The position numbers and the translations under genes were made by a program. From S012-135 sp964423785 (GTDB lineage Bacteria > Desulfobacterota > Desulfobulbia > Desulfobulbales > S012-135): a stretch of 64,000 nucleotides of DNA. The stretch's first letter is position 1. Every line of letters starts with the position of its first letter. Where the stretch lies: positions 21,149 through 85,148 of the forward strand of contig CAYRGZ010000001.1 of the NCBI GenBank assembly GCA_964423785.1. The letters run 5' to 3'. A model generated the notes under the pieces. The model was not told the DNA's origin and made no database searches. It saw only the letters and a list, made by a program, of their open reading frames with translations. Below are positions 33,872 through 43,640 of this stretch, piece after piece.

Positions 33872-34429
33872 TCATGGAACGACAATGGTGTCGCCGGGGG
33901 CCACGATCAGGTTCTGGCCCGGATTGGCACCCTTGATCACTGCTTCGTAGTTGAAGGGCAAAAGCTGCTCGCGGTCTCCGGTGCGCCGCACGATGACGAT
34001 CCGGTCCTTCTTGGCCCATTCCTGGAAGCCGCCGGCCTTGGCGATGGCCTGCAGGACGGTGATCGGATAGTCGATGGCGAATTCACCCGGCTGGTTGACC
34101 ATACCGATGACGTAGTAGCGGCGGCTGGTGCTCTCCACCAGGATCACCGACACCGCCGGTTCGGTGATGTATTTCGTGAGCCGTTCCTTGATGGCGACCG
34201 CCACCTCGTCGGGGGTGCGACCGGCGGCCTGGATATCGCCCACCAGCGGCAGGGAGATCCGGCCGTCCAGGCGAACCTTGACCTGGCGAGAGAGGTCCGG
34301 CTCCTTCCAGACCTGCACCTCGATGACGTCGCCGAGGCCGATGCGGTACGGTTCAAGCGTAGTAGTCGCCGTCAAGCCCTGTGATGTAAGCAATACGAGT
34401 GCCAGCACCAAAAAAACGATTGATTTCAC
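33872..34429 (-). CDS. Polysaccharide export protein, short Wza-like (SLBB)
   Basis: A 185-aa protein. The signal peptide is MKSIVFLVLALVLLTSQGLTA, then the Poly_export domain (YRIGLGDVIEVQVWKEPDLSRQVKVRLDGRISLPLVGDI) and one SLBB domain (YYVIGMVNQPGEFAID). It has no lipobox and only one SLBB, so it is shorter than E. coli Wza and may be periplasmic, pairing with the separate barrel. It starts with GTG 7 bp after AAGGAGG. It is the first gene of a seven-gene minus-strand operon through wbpA. Confidence 0.9.
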   Translation of the reverse strand: MKSIVFLVLALVLLTSQGLTATTTLEPYRIGLGDVIEVQVWKEPDLSRQVKVRLDGRISLPLVGDIQAAGRTPDEVAVAIKERLTKYITEPAVSVILVESTSRRYYVIGMVNQPGEFAIDYPITVLQAIAKAGGFQEWAKKDRIVIVRRTGDREQLLPFNYEAVIKGANPGQNLIVAPGDTIVVP

Positions 34430-34661
34430 TTTATTGCCTCCTTCGGAACGGCGAGGAGACCGGAGGGCGTTCGGAAAGCCGGATTTTTTTGTTCAAAAAA
34501 ACGGAATAACGCAAATGCCCTTTGTCTCCGGATTGGTAACCCACCAGAATCAAAAAGTGGTGTCCCATTATAACCCAAATCTGTTATCATGTGTCGTACT
34601 AGGGTGCAATCGGTTTGTGGGGTATCTGCGGCATGTTACTATTTTATGAGAGGGAGCAACG

Positions 34662-36947
34662 ATGGTGCAAAGAAATTTTTTCGGGAACCTGATTCTTCTC
34701 GTCGGCGTGCTCTGTCTCCTGGCTGCCTGCGCGAGTCCGGAGAAGAAGAAACAGGCCTATTACCGTAAGGGCATCGAATACGCCGAGAAGGGGGAGATCA
34801 AGGCGGCGGTCCTGGAACTCAAAAACGCCATCCAGATCGACCCCAAGTACGCCGATGCTCGTTACCAGCTCGGCTTGCTCTACCTGCAGGCCGGTGAGCT
34901 GGGAGCCGCGCTCAAGGAACTGCAGCGGGTGGTAAGTCTCTCGCCGGACAATGACGACGCCCGTTTGAAGCTGGCCGAGCTGTACTTCCTCGCCCGCAAG
35001 ATCGACGACAGCCGCACTGAGGTGGAAAAACTCCTCGAGCGTGATCCGGACAACGCCGCCGCCCTGTCGTTGGCCGCCAACATAGCGCTGGCCGATGGCG
35101 ATACCGGCAAGGCCCGTACGATGATCGACAAGGCCATTGCCGCCGAACCCGATACTTACCGTTTTTACCTCGTTCGCTCCCGGGTTGCCTTGGCCGAGAG
35201 TGACCCCGACGGGGCGGAGGCCGATCTGCGCAAAGCCCTTTCGTTGGCGCCCAAGGAAATGGCTGTTCACAAGGCCCTGGTGTCGTTCTATCTGCGCACC
35301 GGTGACGGCGCGGCGGCCGAGCGACAACTCCAGACGATGATCGAAACTTTTCCGGACAACCCGAGGCCCCATTTCGAACTTGCCGCTTTCTACCTGAAGA
35401 GCAAGCGCCCCGCCGATGCCGAGCGCGCCATGCTGGAAGGGGTGGCGGTGGATCCAGACAACGCCGCCCTGTACGTCGCCCTGGCTGGTTTCTATAAGCA
35501 GCAGCGGCGGCCCGACGACGCCATCACCGCCTTTCGCCAGGCCATGGCCAAGAGTGACGATCCGGCGGTCGTTCAGGCGATGCTGGCCGACTACCTGTTC
35601 GATCTCCAGCGGTTCGAGGCGGCAAAAAAGGAAATGGAAGAAGTGTTGGCCGCCAACGCCAAACAGCCGCAGGCCAACTTGGTGAAGGCCAAATTCCTAA
35701 TGCGCGAGGGTAAGAATACCGAAGCCCTGGATATCCTAACAAAATTGGTTGCCGATCAGCCGCGCTGGGGAGCGGCCCATCTGCAGAAAGCCCTTGCCCA
35801 CCTCGCCCTCGGGGATACTGAGCTTTCCTACAAGGAGACCGAGGCGGCGGTACGGACTGATCCTCGCAGTTCCAAGGCCCATACTCTGCTCGCCCACCAT
35901 CTGCTTCTCAAGCGCGATTTTGCCGGCGCCAAGAAGGAGGCGGTGATCGCCTTGCAGTTGCGGCCGGACAATATCCGGGCCGCTATCACCGCCGGGAAAG
36001 CCATGCTCCAGAATAACGAGGTGGACGAGGCCCTGAAACTTTTTTCCCGCATGGAAGAGGTCCTGCCCGACAATCTGGAGATCCTGCACTACAAGGGGGT
36101 GGCCTTGCTGGCCAAGGGACGCTTTGAGGAGGCCCGGCCCCTCTTCGAGCGCATTCTCGGCGAAAAGCCGGCCGCCGTGCCGGCCCTGGCGGTGCTTGTC
36201 TCCTTGGATGTCAAAAACGGCGCTCGCGATCGGGCCATTGAGCGGGTTCGGCGCCAGATCGAACAGATGCCGGACATCGCCGCCTATCACCAGTTACTCG
36301 GCTCGCTGCTGGCCAAAGAAAAGCGGTACGATGAGGCCCTCGCCGCCCTGCGCCGGGCCCGCGACCTGGATCCCAACAACCCGCAATACTACATGGCCAT
36401 CGCCGGCATCCTCCATACCCTTGGCCGACTGGATGCAGCCATTGCCGAATACCAGCAGTTGACCCAGACGAAGCCGGATTTCGTGCCCGGCTGGATGGGG
36501 CTCGGTACCCTGTACGACAAGCAGGGCAACCATACTGAGGCGGCCAAGGCCTATCGGGCCGCGTTGGACCGTGATCCCAAGTTCGCGCCGGCGGCCAACA
36601 ACCTGGCCTGGTTGCTCGCCAACGAAGAGCAGCCCGATCTCGGCGAGGCACTGCGACTCGCCCTCATCGCCAAGGAGAAGCTGCCCGAAGACCCGCACAT
36701 CGCCGATACCCTGGGCTGGATTCACTATATGCGCGAGGCGTACGATCTGGCCCTGTCACAGTTCACCTTGGCCACAGACAAGGAACCCGCCAATCCCACC
36801 ATCCGCTACCACCTGGCCCTGGCCCTCGACAAGCTCGGCCGCAAGGACGAGGCCCGCACCGAACTCGCGCGCTGCCTTGAGCAGGAGGATGAGTTTCCGG
36901 AACGTGAGCAGGCCCGGGCGTTGCTTGCCTTCCTCGAGCACGGATGA
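34662..36947 (+). CDS. TPR-repeat lipoprotein (PrsT-like)
   Basis: A 761-aa protein. Lipoprotein signal MVQRNFFGNLILLVGVLCLL ends at lipobox LAAC (Cys23). It is followed by about 20 tetratricopeptide units, visible as repeated A-x-Y-x-LG and DP-x-N/D-x-A-x-Y motifs. The pattern and length match the PEP-CTERM-system TPR lipoproteins (PrsT). It is divergent from the exopolysaccharide operon with 232 bp between, so it is probably a scaffold for the export apparatus. The last codons overlap the phosphatase gene. Confidence 0.88.
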   Translation: MVQRNFFGNLILLVGVLCLLAACASPEKKKQAYYRKGIEYAEKGEIKAAVLELKNAIQIDPKYADARYQLGLLYLQAGELGAALKELQRVVSLSPDNDDARLKLAELYFLARKIDDSRTEVEKLLERDPDNAAALSLAANIALADGDTGKARTMIDKAIAAEPDTYRFYLVRSRVALAESDPDGAEADLRKALSLAPKEMAVHKALVSFYLRTGDGAAAERQLQTMIETFPDNPRPHFELAAFYLKSKRPADAERAMLEGVAVDPDNAALYVALAGFYKQQRRPDDAITAFRQAMAKSDDPAVVQAMLADYLFDLQRFEAAKKEMEEVLAANAKQPQANLVKAKFLMREGKNTEALDILTKLVADQPRWGAAHLQKALAHLALGDTELSYKETEAAVRTDPRSSKAHTLLAHHLLLKRDFAGAKKEAVIALQLRPDNIRAAITAGKAMLQNNEVDEALKLFSRMEEVLPDNLEILHYKGVALLAKGRFEEARPLFERILGEKPAAVPALAVLVSLDVKNGARDRAIERVRRQIEQMPDIAAYHQLLGSLLAKEKRYDEALAALRRARDLDPNNPQYYMAIAGILHTLGRLDAAIAEYQQLTQTKPDFVPGWMGLGTLYDKQGNHTEAAKAYRAALDRDPKFAPAANNLAWLLANEEQPDLGEALRLALIAKEKLPEDPHIADTLGWIHYMREAYDLALSQFTLATDKEPANPTIRYHLALALDKLGRKDEARTELARCLEQEDEFPEREQARALLAFLEHG

Positions 36948-37612
36948 GGACCTGCGCCATTGGCGACATTCACGGTTGCCACCGGGAGTTGTGCGCCCTT
37001 CTCGAGCGGTTGACACCGCAGCGGGGGGACCGTCTCGTCTTTCTCGGGGATTTCGTGGATCGGGGCCCCCACTCCCGGCTGGTGGTGGAGGAGATCATCG
37101 GTTTGCAGCGGGCCGGTATCGAGGTCATTCCCCTCATGGGCAACCACGAGGAGGTGTTGCTCTCCTTTCTCGCCGGCCGTGACCGGGAGTTCTATCTCGC
37201 CATCGGCGGCCGCCAGACCCTGGCGAGTTATGGCTGCCGGGAGCCCTTCGAGTACGGGGCCTGCGCCGTCCGTATCCCGGATCACCATCTGGAATTTTTT
37301 CAAGGTCTTTTGCCCTACTGGCATGACGACGAGAACATCTATGTCCATGCCGGGTTGCAGCCTGGCGTCCATCTGAGCCTGCAGTCGCCCGACTGGCTGT
37401 ACTGGGGAGCCGGTGGCCGCTTCCTCGCCCGGCCGTTCGATTTCGGCAAAAGAGTCATCTTCGGCCACAGCGTCCAGTCCCGCCCATTGGTGGAGCCAAC
37501 CCGTATCGGCGTCGACACCGGTGCCGTCTACGGAGGGGCGCTCACCTGCCTGGTGCTGCCCTCCTTCGAGTTCATTCAGGTGCCATCGAAGAAATACTGG
37601 CCCGAGGAGTGA
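36944..37612 (+). CDS. PPP-family metallophosphatase (Ser/Thr phosphatase or ApaH-like)
   Basis: A 222-aa protein with the three metal-binding PPP motifs: GDIHGCHREL (about 7-16), GDFVDRGPHS (about 36-45) and GNHEEVL (about 68), then YVHAGL and FGHSVQSRP supplying the remaining ligands. The family includes protein Ser/Thr phosphatases and bis(5'-nucleosyl)-tetraphosphatases; length and motifs favour a protein phosphatase. It starts within the TPR gene stop (ATGA), so the two are co-translated. It could act on the EPS machinery or its regulator, but that is inference. Confidence 0.9.
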   Translation: MRTCAIGDIHGCHRELCALLERLTPQRGDRLVFLGDFVDRGPHSRLVVEEIIGLQRAGIEVIPLMGNHEEVLLSFLAGRDREFYLAIGGRQTLASYGCREPFEYGACAVRIPDHHLEFFQGLLPYWHDDENIYVHAGLQPGVHLSLQSPDWLYWGAGGRFLARPFDFGKRVIFGHSVQSRPLVEPTRIGVDTGAVYGGALTCLVLPSFEFIQVPSKKYWPEE

Positions 37613-37660
37613 GCGCAACCGGCCGCGATGTGCGCGTGGATCTCCTCTTTGGACGGGTCG

Positions 37661-38284
37661 CTAGCCCAGCAGCAGGTTGTTGGCAAACGAGATGATCGGC
37701 ATGATCAGTCGCGGCAGGATGCCGGTAAAGAACAGGGCCAGCAGGATGAGGAAGCCGAATGGCTCCAGCTTGGCGAATTGGTGCGCCTGGCGGGGCGGCA
37801 ACAGGCCGGCGAGGATTTTGCTCCCGTCCAGGGGCGGGATGGGAACCAGGTTGAAGACCGCCAGCATGATGTTGATCCACACTCCGGCAACCAGCATCTT
37901 GAGCAGCGGCCAGAGCAGGAAGGCAGGCAGCAGGCCGCCGACGAACAAAAGCAACTTGGCGATCACGGCGCAGGCCACGGCGAGGACGAGATTGGCCACC
38001 GGTCCGGCCAGGGAGACATACAGCATCATGCGGACGGGGTCCGCAAAGTAGCGGGGATCCACCGGTACCGGCTTGGCCCAGCCGATTTTCATGATCACGA
38101 AGGCAAGGGCCCCCAGGGGATCGATGTGCTTCAGGGGGTTGAGGGTCAACCGGCCCAGGCGCTTGGCGGTTGGGTCTCCGAAGCGGTAGGCGACGTAGCC
38201 GTGCGCCACCTCGTGGACGGTGAGGGCAAAAAGAAAGGGCGGTGCGAAGATGGCGATTTCCTGCACCAGGTGATGGATGTTCAT
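37661..38284 (-). CDS. M50-family site-2 intramembrane metalloprotease
   Basis: A 207-aa multi-spanning protein. HEVAH in LTVHEVAHGYVAYRFGD provides the zinc ligands and catalytic Glu, and NLVPIPPLDGSKIL near residue 150 supplies the third ligand (Asp). About five to six hydrophobic helices are present. There is no PDZ or CBS domain, so it is the minimal group 3 type (YwhC/Rip3-like). The substrate is unknown. It overlaps the cca gene by 4 bp and is the last gene of the rpsU-xerD-cca run. Confidence 0.9.
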   Translation of the reverse strand: MNIHHLVQEIAIFAPPFLFALTVHEVAHGYVAYRFGDPTAKRLGRLTLNPLKHIDPLGALAFVIMKIGWAKPVPVDPRYFADPVRMMLYVSLAGPVANLVLAVACAVIAKLLLFVGGLLPAFLLWPLLKMLVAGVWINIMLAVFNLVPIPPLDGSKILAGLLPPRQAHQFAKLEPFGFLILLALFFTGILPRLIMPIISFANNLLLG

Positions 38285-40926
38285 GCCTCTCTCTCCAGTG
38301 GATAATGGGTGCGGATGAAGGCCTCCTCCTCGGCCCGGCTGTGCACTTCACCGTCCAGGCGGGCCTCCAACAGGCGGTCCAGCATTTTCTTGAACTGCGG
38401 GCCCGGCCGGTAGCCCAGGGCGATGAGGTCCTTGCCGCCCAGGGCCGGCCGGATGTGGCGCAGGTGGGTGACGTAGAGAGAAACCGCCTTCTTGCCCGAT
38501 TGTTTGCGGGTCAGGGCCATAAGATAAAGTAAGGCTTCGTGGGAGAGTCCGTTGAGCAGCCAATAGATCTCGCTGTTCTTCACCAGGGTGCGCCCGTCGA
38601 GCAGGCGGGCGATCTTGCCCGCCGCCCCCTTCTCCTTCAGTAAGGTCGGCCAGTAGCGTTCCGGCACCTCGAAGGTTTTCAGGAATTCGAGCACCTGTTT
38701 GCCGGGAAAACTGGAGACCAGGCCCATGAGATAGACGAGCCACTGGCGGCACCGCTGTTCGAGATAAAGAAGTTTGTGCCAGGCCAGCGCCCGTTGGCAT
38801 TCCTCTAGCAAACGCCACCGCCGATCGTCGAGTTGCAGGCCGGGAATGAAGAAGTCGAGCAGGCCGAAGCCGGCCATCCGCTCGAGGGCGGGCAGGGGAT
38901 TGTCTTCTTCAAGGATGAGGCGCAGCTCGTTGAAGAACCGCCGGCCGGCGAACTTTCCGAACATCTTCATCTTGACCGCGTTCTTGATCAGCTTCTCGGT
39001 ATGCTTGCCGATGGAGAACCCCATCCGCTGTTCCAGGCGGATGGCCCGCAGGATGCGGGTGGGGTCCTCGACGAAGCTCAGGTTGTGCAGGATGCGGATC
39101 TGGCGGTCCCGGATGTCGTTCTGGCAGTTGAAGTAGTCCACCAAAGTGCCGAACCGGTCCGGGTTCAGGTGGATGGCCATGGCGTTGATGGTGAAGTCCC
39201 GGCGGTAGAGATCGAGTTTTAGGGAACTCAATTCCACCGTCGGCATGGCGGCAGGCGATTCGTAGTATTCGAGCCGGGCGGTGGCCACGTCGATCTTGCG
39301 GCCGTCGGGCAGCACCACCACTGCGGTGGCGAACTTCTCGTGCGGTCGTACCTTGCCGCCCAGGGTGGCGGCCAACTTTCTGGCAAAGGCGATGCCGTCA
39401 CCCTCGATGACGATGTCGATGTCGAGGTTGGGGACGTGCAGGAGCAGGTCGCGGACGAAACCGCCCACGACAAAGGCCCGGAACCCGCACCGCTCGGCCA
39501 CCTCGCCGATGGTCCGCAGCAGGACGATGGTGTCGCGGTCCAGGGAGTCGGTCATGAGGCCGGCGAGGTTCCGGTGCCGTTCGATGGAGGGCAGGAGATC
39601 CTCCCGGCCCAGAAGGTTGCGCGGCAGGTTGGCCGGGTCGTTGACCAGCAGGTTCAAGAGATCGGTACGGGTGATGACCCCCTTGACCGTGCCGTCCTCG
39701 ACCACGGGGATGAATCGTTGCCGGTGCTCGATGATCAGTTCCTGGATGTCGGCCAGGGTGGCGGTGGGCGGCAGGGTGGCGAAGTCGGTGGTCATGTAGT
39801 CGGCCACCGGCTGGTCGCCGAGGCCGTGATAGATCGCCTTTTCGCACACCCGCCGCGAGATGATGCCGAGCAACCGTTTGCCGTCCTCCAGGACCGGCAG
39901 CACGGTGAGGTTGTAGCGGGTCAGGGTCTGGTTCGCATCAACGATCGAGATGTCCGGCCGCACGTAGATCACCGGCGCCGACATGATCTCGCGGGCCACC
40001 GCCCGGGGCCGGACGTGTTTGTGGAGCATTTGCAGCAGCCGTTCCTCCGCCTCGATGAGGGTATAGCCCTTCACCGCAGCCGAGGCGGCCGAGGCGTGGC
40101 CGCCGCCGCCGAACTCGGCGGCGATGGCACCGGCGTTGACCTCCGGGATGCGGCTGCGGGCGATGAGGTAGATCTTGTCCGCCATGCGGGCCAGCGCGAA
40201 CAGGCAGTCGAGGTTCTCCATGGTCATGAAGCGGCGCACCAGCAGGGCGAATTCGTCCACGTACTTGGGGGTGGAGATGGTGGCGACCACGATGTCGATT
40301 CCCTGGATCGTATAGGTGCGGGCCGCCCGGATGAGTTCGTGCAGGAGCGATACTTCGATGGTGGACAGGTCCTGGGAGATGAACTGGGAGATGGTCTGCA
40401 GGTTGGCGCCTTGCTCCAGGAGCCAGGCCATGGCGGCGAGATCCTCCGGGGTGGTGGTATCGAAGGTGAAGGATCCGGTGTCCTCGTAGATCGCCATGCC
40501 GAGAATGGTGGCGTCCTGGGCCGAGACAGGGATGTTCTTTTGCCGCAACAGATCGGTGAAGATGGTGGCGGTGGAGCCCACCCGCCGGATCACCTCGAGA
40601 TCTCCGTCGATGTCTCCTTCCGCCTTCGGGTGGTGGTCGTAGATGTGGACCTCGATGTCCGGGTTGTCCAGGCATCTGGCCAACTTACCGATCCGGGCCG
40701 GCGAGCGGGTGTCCACCAGGATGAGGCGGCGAACCTGGTCGAGGGGGATGTTTTTCAGCCGCTGGAAGTCGTAGAGGTACTCGGTGGACTGCAGGAAGAA
40801 TTCCCGGATGTTGCGTTCCTGGGAGCCGGAAAAGACCATGACCGCCTCGGGGTAGAGTTTCTTGGCGGCGATCATCGAGGCCATACCGTCGAAGTCGGCG
40901 TGCTGGTGGGTGGTGATGACCTGCAT
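38281..40926 (-). CDS. cca: DHH-CBS-CBS-tRNA nucleotidyltransferase fusion (CCA/poly(A) polymerase family)
   Basis: An 881-aa fusion. The N-terminal DHH/DHHA1 phosphoesterase (about 1-310) has TTHQHADFDGMAS, VDTRSPARIG, the DHH motif in VHIYDHHPKA and GGGGHASAAS. Two CBS domains follow (about 315-430, each with V-x-D and hydrophobic strands). The class II nucleotidyltransferase head begins FVVGGFVRDLLL with catalytic carboxylates in NLDIDIVIEGDG, then RRDFTINAMA and the helical tRNA-binding domain. The architecture is typical of Deltaproteobacteria and some other phyla. The head adds CCA or A tails to RNA; the DHH part may be a nanoRNase or exopolyphosphatase-like module. Confidence 0.93.
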   Translation of the reverse strand: MQVITTHQHADFDGMASMIAAKKLYPEAVMVFSGSQERNIREFFLQSTEYLYDFQRLKNIPLDQVRRLILVDTRSPARIGKLARCLDNPDIEVHIYDHHPKAEGDIDGDLEVIRRVGSTATIFTDLLRQKNIPVSAQDATILGMAIYEDTGSFTFDTTTPEDLAAMAWLLEQGANLQTISQFISQDLSTIEVSLLHELIRAARTYTIQGIDIVVATISTPKYVDEFALLVRRFMTMENLDCLFALARMADKIYLIARSRIPEVNAGAIAAEFGGGGHASAASAAVKGYTLIEAEERLLQMLHKHVRPRAVAREIMSAPVIYVRPDISIVDANQTLTRYNLTVLPVLEDGKRLLGIISRRVCEKAIYHGLGDQPVADYMTTDFATLPPTATLADIQELIIEHRQRFIPVVEDGTVKGVITRTDLLNLLVNDPANLPRNLLGREDLLPSIERHRNLAGLMTDSLDRDTIVLLRTIGEVAERCGFRAFVVGGFVRDLLLHVPNLDIDIVIEGDGIAFARKLAATLGGKVRPHEKFATAVVVLPDGRKIDVATARLEYYESPAAMPTVELSSLKLDLYRRDFTINAMAIHLNPDRFGTLVDYFNCQNDIRDRQIRILHNLSFVEDPTRILRAIRLEQRMGFSIGKHTEKLIKNAVKMKMFGKFAGRRFFNELRLILEEDNPLPALERMAGFGLLDFFIPGLQLDDRRWRLLEECQRALAWHKLLYLEQRCRQWLVYLMGLVSSFPGKQVLEFLKTFEVPERYWPTLLKEKGAAGKIARLLDGRTLVKNSEIYWLLNGLSHEALLYLMALTRKQSGKKAVSLYVTHLRHIRPALGGKDLIALGYRPGPQFKKMLDRLLEARLDGEVHSRAEEEAFIRTHYPLEREA

Positions 40927-40952
40927 ACGGGCTCCGGTGGCGGTTTGCGCGG

Positions 40953-41831
40953 TCAGCCGCGGGGATGAAACCGCTTGTGAATTGCTTTCAGCCGCTCGCC
41001 CTCCACGTGGGTGTAGATCTGGGTGGTGGCGATGTCGGCGTGGCCGAGCATCTCCTGCACCGCCCGCAGGTCGGCGCCGTGGGCGAGCAGGTGGGTGGCG
41101 AAGGAATGGCGCAGCACATGGGGCGAGAGGGGCTTGTCGATGCCGGCCCGCAGGGCGGTGGCGCGGATGATCTGCCAGAAGCGGGTGCGGGTCATGGGCT
41201 GGCCCCGATTGGTGACGAACAGGATGGCGCTGCGGCGTTTGCCGAGCAAGCGCGGCCGCGCTTCGGCGAGATAGCGGCGGACGAGATCCCGGGCCCGCTC
41301 GCCCATGGGGACCACCCGCTCCTTGCTGCCCTTACCCACCACCCGCACGAAGCCGCGGTCGAGATGGACGGCGGCCACCGGCAGACCAACCAGCTCGCTG
41401 ACCCGCAGGCCGCAGGCATACAGAGTGTGTAACATGGCGCTGTTGCGTAGGCCGATGGCGTCGCCGGTGTCGGCGGCGTCGAGCAAGCGGTCCACCTCGT
41501 CGAGGTTCAGGTGGTCGGGAAGGTGGCGGCCCAGTTTCGGCTGCTGCAGGAGCACGGTGGGGTCGTGTTCCACGACCCCTTCGGCGGCGAGAAATCGGAA
41601 AAAACTGCGCAGGGCGGAGAGCCGCCGGGCGATGGACCGGGACGATAGGCCGGAGCGCCGCAACCGTTCGAGATGGCGCCGGATGTCTTCCGGGCCGATG
41701 GCCGTGGGCGGCCGGCGTTGCTGGCGGAGAAACGACCCGATATCGGAGGCGTAGGCCGCCACCGTGTGGGCGGCGAGCCGGCGTTCCACCGTCAGGTGCT
41801 GGAGAAAGAAATCGAGATGATCGGTGTGCAA
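40953..41831 (-). CDS. xerD: Chromosome dimer resolution recombinase XerD-like
   Basis: A 292-aa tyrosine recombinase of the XerC/D class. The SAM-like N-domain starts FFLQHLTVERRLAAHTVAAY. Catalytic residues are Arg in ACGLRVSELVGL, Lys in GKGSKERVVPM, HVLRHSFATHLL, the second His in MLGHADIATTQ, and Tyr in IYTHV. Length and the absence of an arm domain agree with XerC/XerD rather than an integrase. Its place in a housekeeping run between rpsU and cca favours a cellular role at dif. Confidence 0.9.
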   Translation of the reverse strand: MHTDHLDFFLQHLTVERRLAAHTVAAYASDIGSFLRQQRRPPTAIGPEDIRRHLERLRRSGLSSRSIARRLSALRSFFRFLAAEGVVEHDPTVLLQQPKLGRHLPDHLNLDEVDRLLDAADTGDAIGLRNSAMLHTLYACGLRVSELVGLPVAAVHLDRGFVRVVGKGSKERVVPMGERARDLVRRYLAEARPRLLGKRRSAILFVTNRGQPMTRTRFWQIIRATALRAGIDKPLSPHVLRHSFATHLLAHGADLRAVQEMLGHADIATTQIYTHVEGERLKAIHKRFHPRG

Positions 41832-41857
41832 CGGTGGCGGGACGAGGGCGACGGAGG

Positions 41858-42052
41858 CTACTGCCGCTCCATCCGCATCATGATCTTGCGCAGCTTGCGC
41901 TGGGATTCCGCTTTCTTGCGGCGGCGGCGGACACTGGGCTTCTCGTAGTACTCGCGGCGCTTCAGCTCCTTCTTGATGCCGTTGAGCTGCAGTTTTTTCT
42001 TCAGTTGCCGGATGGCGTATTCGATATCACCCTTGACCTCTACCTCAATCAT
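41858..42052 (-). CDS. rpsU: 30S ribosomal protein S21
   Basis: A 64-aa very basic protein. MIEVEVKGDIEYAIRQLKKK opens it, then REYYEKPSVRRRRKKAESQR, the full S21 consensus. S21 assists initiation on the 30S platform. It starts at the ATG in ...ATTATGATTGAGG; a much longer in-frame extension is spurious. It leads the run rpsU-xerD-cca-M50, with 26-bp gaps between the first genes. Confidence 0.96.
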   Translation of the reverse strand: MIEVEVKGDIEYAIRQLKKKLQLNGIKKELKRREYYEKPSVRRRRKKAESQRKLRKIMMRMERQ

Positions 42053-42161
42053 AATACACCGTTTTCTTGTTGCGGTTTGTGGAAATGGGCCCGGCGGACG
42101 ACCGCCGCGCCCACGATTCTTGACCAGAAACCGCCAATATATGCGGCCGAATCGGGAGTTG

Positions 42162-43553
42162 TCAAGAGTTTTCTGCCGAAGAGGGTGGAAAGATTTTTCC
42201 AGGGTTGAGAATATTCTTCGGGTCCAGGGTGTGCTTGATGGCCCGCATGACCGCAAGGCTCGTCTCGTCGAGCTCCAGGGAAAGAAAGGGGGCCTTGGTG
42301 AGGCCGATACCGTGTTCGCCGGACAGGGTGCCGCCGAGCTCCAAGGTTTTCTGGAAGATGCGTTTCTTGGCGGTGGCGGCCCGCTCCTCCTCGGCCGGCC
42401 GTGTCTTGTCGTGCATGATGTTGACGTGGATGTTGCCGTCGCCGGCGTGGCCGAAGGTGAAGATGGGGAGATCCAGTTCTCTCGCTAGTTCTTCGGCAAA
42501 GGTCACGAGGGCGGCGATCCGGTTGCGTGGCACCACCACGTCTTCGCTGAGCTTGTGGGGCCGCAGGGAGAAGGCGGCCGGCGACACCGCCCGCCGCGCC
42601 TGCCAGAGGGCGGCCGTCTCCTCGGTGTCCGCCGCCCGCATTACTGTGAGGGCCGGGCCGTTCGAAAGGAAATCGGCCAGCATGTCGGCCTGGCGGCTGA
42701 CGATCTCTGATTGGCCGTCCACCTCGATGAGGAGGAGGGCGCCGGCCTCGGCGGGAATCGGGACCGGCAGACCGGCGCGGACGATATCGATGGCGGTGCG
42801 ATCCATGTATTCCAGGGTGCAGGGCGCGAAACGATCGACAAGGGCCGGTACCAGGCCGGTGGCGGTGCCGATGGAGTCGAAGAGGGCGAGGACCGTGGCG
42901 CGGGCCGGCGGCAGCGGCACGAGGCGCAGGGCGATGCGGGTGATGATCCCCAGGGTGCCCTCGGCGCCGACGAACAGGCGGGTGAGATCGTAGCCCACCA
43001 CCCCCTTGGCGGTGCGTTCGCCGGTGGTGAGGACGCGACCGTCGGCCAGCACCACAGTGAGGGCGCGGACGTAGTCGCGGGTGACACCGTATTTCACCGC
43101 CGAGGGGCCGCCGGCGTTTTCGGCCACGTTGCCGCCGATGGTGCAGAACTCGGCACTGGCCGGATCGGGGGGGTAGAACAGGCCGTGGGCGCGGACCGCC
43201 GCCTTCAGGTCGCCGTTCAGCACGCCGGGCTCCACCACGGCGAGGTGGTTTTCGGTATCGATTTCCAGGATGCGGTTGCAGCGGCTCATGGCGAGGACGA
43301 TGGCACCGGGCACCGGCACGGCGCCGCCGGTCATGCCAGTTCCTGCACCGCGGACCACCACCGGAATGGTGTGTTGCCAGGCAAGCGTCATTATCCGGCT
43401 TACCTCGTCGGTGGAGGCGGGCAGGAGCACCAGGGCCGGTTCGCAGGTGAGCCCGGAACCGTCATGGGCGTAGCATAGCCGTTCCTCCCGGCCAGAGAGG
43501 CAGTTTTCCGGGCCGACGATGGCGGCGAGTTGCTGGACGATGGCGTCGTTCAT
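42162..43553 (-). CDS. FAD-linked oxidase, GlcD/D-lactate dehydrogenase type
   Basis: A 463-aa flavoprotein of the GlcD family. The PCMH-type FAD domain has VVVRGAGTGMTGGAVP (pyrophosphate loop), NVAENAGGPSAVKYG and GAEGTLGIITRI. The FAD-oxidase C-terminal domain has FTFGHAGDGNIHVNI and GGTLSGEHGIGLTK, with the histidines near the active site. It oxidises glycolate, D-lactate or a related 2-hydroxyacid. No glcE/glcF-like partner or Fe-S subunit is adjacent in the window. The substrate is not resolvable. Confidence 0.9.
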   Translation of the reverse strand: MNDAIVQQLAAIVGPENCLSGREERLCYAHDGSGLTCEPALVLLPASTDEVSRIMTLAWQHTIPVVVRGAGTGMTGGAVPVPGAIVLAMSRCNRILEIDTENHLAVVEPGVLNGDLKAAVRAHGLFYPPDPASAEFCTIGGNVAENAGGPSAVKYGVTRDYVRALTVVLADGRVLTTGERTAKGVVGYDLTRLFVGAEGTLGIITRIALRLVPLPPARATVLALFDSIGTATGLVPALVDRFAPCTLEYMDRTAIDIVRAGLPVPIPAEAGALLLIEVDGQSEIVSRQADMLADFLSNGPALTVMRAADTEETAALWQARRAVSPAAFSLRPHKLSEDVVVPRNRIAALVTFAEELARELDLPIFTFGHAGDGNIHVNIMHDKTRPAEEERAATAKKRIFQKTLELGGTLSGEHGIGLTKAPFLSLELDETSLAVMRAIKHTLDPKNILNPGKIFPPSSAENS

Positions 43554-43640
43554 GCCAGTTTGCGCTTTACGGTCGACCGGTTACGGTTTACGGTTGCAAC
43601 AGGCTCAGAGCAAGGAAAACAACCGACGAGGAGGTACGCC

